From NCBI GenBank assembly GCA_022448245.1, contig JAKVCO010000028.1, positions 1 to 39,211 on the forward strand: 39,211 nucleotides of DNA, in the 5' to 3' direction. The position numbers were made by a program, and so were the translations under genes. The notes beneath the pieces were generated by a model. The model was not told where the DNA came from. It did no database searches and worked only from the letters and a program-made list of their open reading frames with translations. This DNA is from Paracoccaceae bacterium (GTDB lineage Bacteria; Pseudomonadota; Alphaproteobacteria; Rhodobacterales; Rhodobacteraceae). Shown piece by piece: positions 33,926 to 39,211 of this stretch (position 1 is its first letter; each line of letters opens with the position of its first letter).

Positions 33926-35500
33926 ATGCGCCTTTTTACATGCTGCTCGGCCTTTGCCCTTATGGGTTCCATGGCCGCCGCCGACTACACGCTGCACATC
34001 ATTCACATCAACGACCTGCACAGCCGAATCCAGCCGATTAACCGGTATGATTCTACCTGTAACGCCGAAGACGATGCGGCAGGTGAGTGCTTTGGCGGTG
34101 TGGCACGCGTCAAAACCATGATCGACGGGCTGCGCGCCGAACTCGACGGCCAGAACGTGATCGTCGTGGACGCAGGCGACCAGTTCCAGGGCTCGCCCTT
34201 CTTCACCACCTACGCAGGTGAGGCAGCGGCCGAATTCATGAACGAGATCGGCTTTGACGCTATGGCGGCCGGCAACCACGAATTCAACAACGGCCCAGCC
34301 GGGCTCGCGTCCTTCATCGACCAAGTCGATTTCCCGGTGATCTCCGGCAACCTCGATCTCTCCGGCAACAACGACCTCAACGGCAAGCTCTTGAACTCCG
34401 TCGTGCTCGAAGTGGGCGGTGAGAAGATCGGTCTTGTGTCGGCGTTGACGACGGACACAGCCGAGATCTCCTCGCCGGGGTCCAGCGTTGTCTTCATGGA
34501 CGAAATCGAGTCGCTCCAGCAGGACGTGGCTGACATGGAAGCCGCTGGCGTCGACAAGATCATCGCGCTGACGCACGTGGGCCTCGTGAAAGACCTCGAG
34601 ATTGCTCAGGACGTAGCCGGTGTTGATGCGGTCGTGGGCGGCCACTCCCACACACTGTTGTCCAACAGCGAAGAGGGCGCCGACGCCTATCCGCTGATCA
34701 ACGCATCCGGTGTGCCTGTCGTTCAGGCCTATGCCTACTCCAAGTACGTGGGTCACCTCACGCTGACCTTCGATGATGACGGTAACGTCACGGCTTCCGC
34801 CGGTGAATCGAAGCTCCTCGACGCCTCCGTGGCACCTGACGCCGCCGTGGCCGCCCGCGTGGCTGAGCTCGGCGCGCCGATCGAGGCGATGCAGCAGGAA
34901 GTGATTGGCTTCTCCGAGAACGCGGTTGAGGGCGATCGTTCCTTCTGCCGCGCCGAAGAGTGCGAGATGGGCAACCTCGTTTCCGCAGCGATCCTTGATC
35001 GTGTGAAGGACCAGGGCATCCAGATCGTGTTCCAGAACGGCGGTGGTCTGCGTGCCTCGCTCGACGCGGGCGATGTGACCATGGGCGAAGTGCTGACGGT
35101 GCTGCCGTTCCAGAACACGCTAGCCACGTTCCAGCTGAACGGCGCAGGCGTTCTTGAAGCGCTGGAGAACGGTGTGTCCCGCATTGAGGACGGCTCTGGC
35201 CGTTTCCCGCAGGTCGGCGGCCTGAAGTACACGTTTGATGCAGCCGCTGAAGTCGGCTCGCGCATCTCCGACGTCATGGTCGAGATGGACGGCGCCTTCA
35301 TGCCGCTCGAGGCCGACAAGGTCTACGGCATCGCGTCCAACAACTTCATGCGTGGCGGCGGCGACGGCTACTCCGTCTTCGAAGAGAAGGGCATGAACGC
35401 CTATGACTTCGGCCCGGACCTCGCGGACGTTGTGGCAGAATACATCGCCGCAAATGGCACGGGTGCTGCTGCTCTCGACGGGCGCATCACCAAGAAGTAA
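33926..35500 (+). CDS. Exported 5'-nucleotidase/2',3'-cyclic phosphodiesterase-type phosphohydrolase
   Basis: A periplasmic or surface enzyme of the UshA group that releases phosphate from nucleotides. The signal peptide (1-19, ending in AAA before Asp20) precedes a metallophosphatase domain with Asp30 and His32 (INDLHS), Asp85 (GDQF), GNHE at 116-119, a THVGL His and GGHSH. The C-terminal nucleotidase domain carries NGGGLR and VLPFQNTL. The 524-residue length is typical. The gene uses C-ending codons far more than its neighbours, which suggests high expression. GGGAG precedes ATG 33926. It supplies nucleosides that the cdd-upp operon could use, and ends in a clear terminator. Confidence 0.93.
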   Translation: MRLFTCCSAFALMGSMAAADYTLHIIHINDLHSRIQPINRYDSTCNAEDDAAGECFGGVARVKTMIDGLRAELDGQNVIVVDAGDQFQGSPFFTTYAGEAAAEFMNEIGFDAMAAGNHEFNNGPAGLASFIDQVDFPVISGNLDLSGNNDLNGKLLNSVVLEVGGEKIGLVSALTTDTAEISSPGSSVVFMDEIESLQQDVADMEAAGVDKIIALTHVGLVKDLEIAQDVAGVDAVVGGHSHTLLSNSEEGADAYPLINASGVPVVQAYAYSKYVGHLTLTFDDDGNVTASAGESKLLDASVAPDAAVAARVAELGAPIEAMQQEVIGFSENAVEGDRSFCRAEECEMGNLVSAAILDRVKDQGIQIVFQNGGGLRASLDAGDVTMGEVLTVLPFQNTLATFQLNGAGVLEALENGVSRIEDGSGRFPQVGGLKYTFDAAAEVGSRISDVMVEMDGAFMPLEADKVYGIASNNFMRGGGDGYSVFEEKGMNAYDFGPDLADVVAEYIAANGTGAAALDGRITKK

Positions 35501-35520
35501 GCCTTAGGCTTCTCAAAAAG

Positions 35521-35556
35521 GGGGCGTGCGGATAACACCGCGCGCCCCTTTCTTTT
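35521..35556 (+). terminator. Rho-independent terminator of the 5'-nucleotidase gene
   Basis: GGGGCGTGCGG at 35521-35531 pairs with CCGCGCGCCCC at 35538-35548 (one G-U wobble) around a 6-nt loop, followed by TTTCTTTT. It begins 20 bp after the stop codon. Confidence 0.9.
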
Positions 35557-35583
35557 GTCGCGGGAGGCCGGCAGAAAGTGTGC

Positions 35584-36771
35584 ATGACTGATCAGCACTA
35601 TGACGCCTTTCCTTATCCTGCTCGCGATCCAGCAGACGAAGCCAAACGCCTCGTAACCGGATCGCCCTCGCATCCCCATGAAATCGACACTGTCCTCTAC
35701 GGCGGGGCGCGTGACTGGAGCCAACCGTTCAAGGTTCTCGTTGCCGGGGGTGGGACAGGCGACGGACTTGTGATGCTGGCGCAAGTCCTGGCAGATGCCA
35801 AAGCCCCTTACGAGATTACCTACCTCGATCAATCCAAAGCTGCGCGCGAAATCGCAGAGGCCCGCATTGCAAAGCGGCGCCTTAAAGGCGTGCGGTTCGA
35901 GACGGGGAGCCTTGTTGATGCCGCCGACTATGGCAGCTTTGACTACATCGACTGTTGCGGTGTGCTGCATCACCTTAAAGACCCCGTCGCCGGGCTAAAG
36001 GCTCTCGAACGTGCCCTTAATCCGGGGGCCGGGCTCGGCTTCATGGTCTACGCCCCATCCGGTCGGTCTGGTGTCTACCCTTTGCAGGAAGCCTTCAACG
36101 GGCTCTATGGCGCGCTGCCCCCGGAAGAAAAGCTGGAGGCCGCCAAGAAGGTCATGGCGACGCTGCCCGAGTGGCATCCCTTCCGGCGCAATGCGCTCCT
36201 TTCCGATCAGTTGCGCGATCCGTCCGGCTTCTATGACCTTCTGCTTTATGCCCAAGATCGGGCCTATCGCGTGGACGAATGGTTGGCTGCGCTGGGCGAA
36301 GCGGGGCTGGAGCTGACGCGATGGGATGCGCCTGCGCTCTATGATCTTGGTATGATCACCGAGGTGCCTGAGGGCATGGACCCCGTTGTAGCCATTGCGC
36401 TTTGCGAAAAGCTTCGGGGCACACTCGGCAAATATACGGGCTACGCGCAGCGCAAAGGCGAGGTCAGCGCGCAGGTGACGGTACCTTCTATGGGGCTTGT
36501 CCCGCATCTTGATGCGCCGCGCCACGTTCTCGCCAAGGCAGTGGCGGCGGGCAAGCCGCTTAAAATGACAACCCAGGGCGTGACGTTCCGGCTGAAGCTG
36601 CCCGAAGAAGCCGCAGCCATCATTGGCCGCATTGATGGGAAAACGCGGCTCTCCGAGATCGTAAAGGCCTCCGGGCTCGAACCTATCGGCTTTCAGGCGC
36701 TCTGGCTCAAGCTGCACAAGGCCCTCACGGCCACGGGGTCGCTTCGCTACTCGAGCCTGGGTCGCTCCTGA
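35584..36771 (+). CDS. Class I SAM-dependent methyltransferase with extra C-terminal domain
   Basis: A 395-residue protein. The methyltransferase core covers about residues 45-170 with motif I VLVAGGGTGDG, an acidic YLDQS at the end of strand 2 and DYIDCCGVLHHLKDP as motif IV. Residues about 300-395 form a separate domain (LPEEAAAIIGRIDGKTRLSEIVKASG) that resembles a winged helix found in some protein methyltransferases. The substrate is unknown. GTG 35578 and ATG 35584 are both possible; ATG is used. It overlaps the SRAP gene by one base (TGATG), which suggests a shared transcript. Confidence 0.8.
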   Translation: MTDQHYDAFPYPARDPADEAKRLVTGSPSHPHEIDTVLYGGARDWSQPFKVLVAGGGTGDGLVMLAQVLADAKAPYEITYLDQSKAAREIAEARIAKRRLKGVRFETGSLVDAADYGSFDYIDCCGVLHHLKDPVAGLKALERALNPGAGLGFMVYAPSGRSGVYPLQEAFNGLYGALPPEEKLEAAKKVMATLPEWHPFRRNALLSDQLRDPSGFYDLLLYAQDRAYRVDEWLAALGEAGLELTRWDAPALYDLGMITEVPEGMDPVVAIALCEKLRGTLGKYTGYAQRKGEVSAQVTVPSMGLVPHLDAPRHVLAKAVAAGKPLKMTTQGVTFRLKLPEEAAAIIGRIDGKTRLSEIVKASGLEPIGFQALWLKLHKALTATGSLRYSSLGRS

Positions 36772-37439
36772 TGTGCGGGCGTTTCGCCATTACGCTGCCC
36801 GACGATGCGATGGTGCAGCTTTTCGCGGCGACGCCTTCGAATGATCTGCCGGAAGGCCCAAGGTATAACGTCTGTCCGACCAATTCGGTGCATGTCGTCA
36901 TTTCCGATGAAGGGCGCCGCCTGAAGGCGATGCGGTGGGGGTTTCTGCCCCATTGGTACAAGACCACGAACGGTGGACCGCTGCTGATCAACGCCCGTTC
37001 AGAAACGATTGCTGAAAAGCCTGCCTTCAAAGCCGCCTGTCGCGAACGTCGGTGTCTCATCCCAACGACAGGCTTTTATGAATGGACCAAAACGCCAGAG
37101 GAGGAGCGTCTGCCCTGGTACATCCATCGCTCAGATGGTGAGCCCCTCGTCTTCGCGGGTGTTTGGCAGGATTGGGACAGGGACGGCGAAGCCTACTCCA
37201 CCTGCGCAATTGTCACCTGTTCGGCCAACGACCCGATGTCAGCCATCCACAAGCGGATGCCCGTGGTCCTTGAGAAAGAGACTTGGGGCAAATGGTTGGG
37301 GGAAGAAGGGAAAGGCGCAGCCACACTTATGATGCCTGCGGTGGACGATCTTCTGAGCTTCTACCGGGTCGACAAGGCGGTGAACTCCAACCGCGCGGCT
37401 GGTCCGCAGTTGATCGAGCCGCTCGAGGACGACGACTAA
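36771..37439 (+). CDS. SRAP family protein (YedK/HMCES-like abasic-site shield)
   Basis: Crosslinks to abasic sites in single-stranded DNA and protects them. The 222 residues begin with the invariant Met-Cys; Cys2 becomes the N-terminal nucleophile after Met removal. Other hallmarks are YNVCPT (about 32-37), INARSET, GFYEW with the catalytic Glu, and HKRMPV with the active-site His. The start ATG shares one base with the methyltransferase stop. It is cytoplasmic. Bacterial homologues are often SOS-linked, but no LexA-like box is apparent upstream. Confidence 0.92.
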   Translation: MCGRFAITLPDDAMVQLFAATPSNDLPEGPRYNVCPTNSVHVVISDEGRRLKAMRWGFLPHWYKTTNGGPLLINARSETIAEKPAFKAACRERRCLIPTTGFYEWTKTPEEERLPWYIHRSDGEPLVFAGVWQDWDRDGEAYSTCAIVTCSANDPMSAIHKRMPVVLEKETWGKWLGEEGKGAATLMMPAVDDLLSFYRVDKAVNSNRAAGPQLIEPLEDDD

Positions 37440-37507
37440 AGCGCCCAACAGATATGGCCATCGGCCACGATCTTGGTTTAGCTAACCCCGAGATACGGGA
37501 GGCTTCC

Positions 37508-38251
37508 ATGGCAACATCTTATGCACTTATCACCGGCGGCGCGCGCGGCATTGGCTTCGCTTGCGCTGAAGCGTTGGCGGAAGCGGGCCACGTGGTCCTG
37601 ATCGCTGACATTAACGGCGACGGTGCCAAAGAAGCCGCGGCCAAGCTGGGCGGCCATGGCTACGCCTGTGACATGGGGGACCGTGCCCAGATTGCTGCGC
37701 TCTTTGACGCGATCGAGGCCGAGCATGGGCCCGTGAGCGTGCTAGTCAACAACGCTGGTCTCGCCAAACCGGCAGACTTCCTCGAGGCGACGCCAGAGGA
37801 TTGGCAGAATGTCATCGATGTGAACCTGACGGGCGTCTTTCTGGCCACGCAACGCGCATGTAAGTCCATGGTTGAGGCGGGTATTAAGGGGTCGGTGGTC
37901 AACATGTCCTCGATCAATGCGATCGTTGCGATCCCGGCGATTGCCTCCTACTGCGCCTCGAAGGGCGGGGTGCAGCAGCTTACCAAATCGGCCGCTCTTG
38001 CTATGGCGCCGCATGGCATTCGCGTGAACGCTGTAGGTCCAGGCTCTATCGACACGGCGATGCTCGCAGGTGTGAACGACAACCCCGAAGCATTGAAGCG
38101 GATGATGTCGCGCACGCCCCTCGGCCGCGTTGGCGCCGCACGTGAAATCGGCGACGTTGTTGCGTTCCTTGCTTCCGATCGCGCGAGCTACGTTACCGGC
38201 GAGACAATCAATGCCGACGGTGGCAGGTTGGCGCTGAACTACACCGTTTGA
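37508..38251 (+). CDS. SDR family NAD(P)-dependent oxidoreductase
   Basis: A 247-residue Rossmann-fold dehydrogenase. TGGARGIG at 9-16 binds the cofactor, NNAG is at 81-84, and the catalytic set is Ser135, Tyr148 and Lys152 (YCASK). The C-terminal ETINADGG is typical of FabG-like classical SDRs. An Asp at the end of strand 2 (IADING) indicates a preference for NAD over NADP. GGGAGG sits about 7 nt upstream of ATG 37508; longer in-frame starts overlap the SRAP gene and are rejected. The substrate (alcohol, sugar or acyl derivative) is unknown. Confidence 0.9.
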   Translation: MATSYALITGGARGIGFACAEALAEAGHVVLIADINGDGAKEAAAKLGGHGYACDMGDRAQIAALFDAIEAEHGPVSVLVNNAGLAKPADFLEATPEDWQNVIDVNLTGVFLATQRACKSMVEAGIKGSVVNMSSINAIVAIPAIASYCASKGGVQQLTKSAALAMAPHGIRVNAVGPGSIDTAMLAGVNDNPEALKRMMSRTPLGRVGAAREIGDVVAFLASDRASYVTGETINADGGRLALNYTV

Positions 38252-38557
38252 GACAGCCCCGCGCGCGGCCTCCAAGTACCGCGTGCACCTTGCGCTGAGG
38301 GCCATGTCTGAGGCCTTAAATGCACCAAAAATATTGGCTCTGAGTGGTCGTAAGGCTGCTCTTTTTGGTAGTGCTCATCTGCAGCAATAAGTTTCTTATT
38401 GGATCTGAATTTACCAATAATATCAGCCGTTTGTGGAAGCCGCATCAAGGGCTTCCCGATCCATGAGCGGATCTATGACAATTCGGCTCAGCATTTCCAT
38501 GTGAACGAAGCTCACAACGCCGCCAGAAAGCTTAAAATTTTGAATAATTTACTGGGC
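38252..38557. other. 306-bp AT-richer intergenic region
   Basis: No gene is supported. The base composition is markedly more AT-rich than the preceding genes, and the change begins about 50 bp after the SDR stop. A small hairpin (CAATAAG at 38385-38391, CTTATTG at 38395-38401) is the only structure noted. It could hold the promoter of the decayed gene that follows. Confidence 0.55.
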
Positions 38558-39134
38558 ATGCGGCGAATGGGTCTAGGCGTAGTCTGGTGGAAGGTTCCTT
38601 CGTTGTTTTTGCAGTCGAAGAACAAGGCTCCAATAGGTGCATTGAGGCGATCGAAGGGCCGAACTTCAGTTGTTGCCGGGGCATTTGTTCTTTCGCTGCT
38701 CACTTCCCCAGCTTTTGCGTTGCCGGACTGGAAAGTATCGCTCACAGACCCCGGCTAAGATGGTCTGCCTACGGCTTCGACCATTGTCTGTGACCTCGAT
38801 ATTTCCAACGCGAGCTTTAAAGATCTTGCGGCCGCAACCACGGTGACCTTTGCCGTTAATACCTGCTCTGCAATGATGTCAGGTCGTGGACCAAACGAAT
38901 GTATCGGATTGGGCCTTGCAGGCCTGACATCGGTGACCTGCGACGTACCCGCGATAGATGCGGATGCGACGCTTAGTTGTTCGCCAGAACTCTCGTCCAC
39001 GATCTCTGGCACAATACCTTATCAGTGATAGCATCGCGGTTGCTGGTCACGCCGATACTGGCAATAACACGGCGTCCCAACTTACGACATTGGTTGAAGG
39101 GGCAGATTTTAACGTCTCGGTTACAGCAGGCCCC
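38558..39134 (+). pseudogene. Decayed gene for a secreted, DUF11-like repeat protein
   Basis: Frame 1 encodes a signal-like N-terminus (GRTSVVAGAFVLSLLTSPAFA, cleavage after AFA) followed by LPDWKVSLTDPG, then a TAA stop at 38756-38758. The same frame continues with protein-like sequence (DGLPTASTIVCDLDISNASF, later ECIGLGLAGLTSVTCDV) to a TGA near 39026. The adjacent frame takes over with DSIAVAGHADTGNNTASQ and LVEGADFNVSVTAGP up to 39134. One nonsense change and one frameshift therefore separate parts of one ancestral gene, and the third part is cut by the putative insertion sequence. The TGNNTA pattern recalls bacterial surface-protein repeats; family assignment is tentative. Confidence 0.65.
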
Positions 39135-39211
39135 TGAAGTGGTCCCAGGAAACTGGACAGTCATCTAAGGTGTATCCCAAACCTTTGAAGGGATACGAGA
39201 ATGGCGAAACG
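39135..39211 (+). mobile_element. Left end of a putative insertion sequence, truncated by the window edge
   Basis: The sequence changes abruptly at 39135, where TGAAGTGGTCCCAGGAAAC begins; it has the look of the TGAA...GGACAG terminal repeats of IS3-type elements. A leader of about 65 bp follows and ends in a ribosome site and a start codon. The right end and any target duplication are outside the window, so the family cannot be proved. Confidence 0.5.
39201..39211 (+). CDS. Start of a transposase-like ORF (partial)
   Basis: ATG at 39201 has GAAGGGA about 8 nt upstream and begins Met-Ala-Lys before the window ends. This agrees with the N-terminus of many IS3-type OrfA proteins, but three residues cannot establish identity; the call depends on the IS-end interpretation. 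Confidence 0.35.

Noticed and set aside
33806..34756. Long in-frame upstream extension of the DUF952 gene
   Set aside because: It is antisense to the nucleotidase signal peptide and metal-binding motifs; the family N-terminus begins at 33805.
1..39211. tRNA, rRNA, CRISPR array, prophage or toxin-antitoxin/defence genes
   Set aside because: None was recognised by eye on either strand. Small RNAs cannot be excluded without a covariance-model search.

Overview
The window looks like chromosomal DNA of a marine Rhodobacteraceae (Roseobacter-group) alphaproteobacterium. The grounds are GC-rich coding sequence with frequent GTG starts and ATGA/GTGA overlaps, and a gene set typical of that group: DUF817 next to glyA, a MaeB-type malic enzyme fused to a phosphotransacetylase-like domain, a DmdB-like acyl-CoA ligase, a DmdC/FadE-type dehydrogenase with MerR regulators, and a Hint-domain protein. 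This placement rests on recalled family resemblance, not on a search.

Layout. 1-5.4 kb: end of an unknown membrane protein, a lone RbsD-type ribose pyranase, a 665-bp gene-free stretch with three DnaA-box-like 9-mers, an alpha/beta hydrolase, a small membrane protein, the glyA-DUF817 pair and a divergent NAD kinase. 5.5-11.1 kb: propionyl-CoA synthetase, malic enzyme, a 24-bp perfect palindrome and a VOC-bicupin fusion. 11.2-15.7 kb: a tightly overlapped nucleoside salvage operon, cdd-deoA-deoB-add-upp. 15.7-22.0 kb: a SPOR protein, a membrane protein resembling a dead M48 peptidase, the acyl-CoA ligase, an EamA exporter overlapping a sulfotransferase, and a degenerate Hint protein closed by a strong bidirectional terminator. 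22.1-30.0 kb: a beta-oxidation island on the minus strand (fadJ-like, fadA-like, YidD-like, GST, acyl-CoA dehydrogenase, two MerR regulators). 30.1-38.3 kb: two overlapping thioesterases and a MATE exporter, pyrD with DUF952, a secreted 5'-nucleotidase, a methyltransferase overlapping an SRAP protein, and an SDR oxidoreductase. 38.3-39.2 kb: a decayed secreted-protein gene cut by what looks like the left end of an insertion sequence.

How the genes fit together. The deo/add/upp operon turns deoxynucleosides, adenosine and uracil into sugar phosphates and UMP; the secreted 5'-nucleotidase could feed it and pyrD makes pyrimidines de novo. The fad genes, dehydrogenase, acyl-CoA ligase and thioesterases form a fatty-acid or organosulfur acyl-CoA degradation theme, and prpE with maeB links it to propionate use and NADPH supply. 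No rRNA, tRNA, CRISPR array, prophage or defence island is visible, and I do not see a clearly new multi-gene system. The most unusual items are the degenerate Hint and M48-like proteins, the YidD protein with a cysteine-rich tail, the VOC-bicupin fusion, two perfect palindromic operators, and the IS-interrupted pseudogene.
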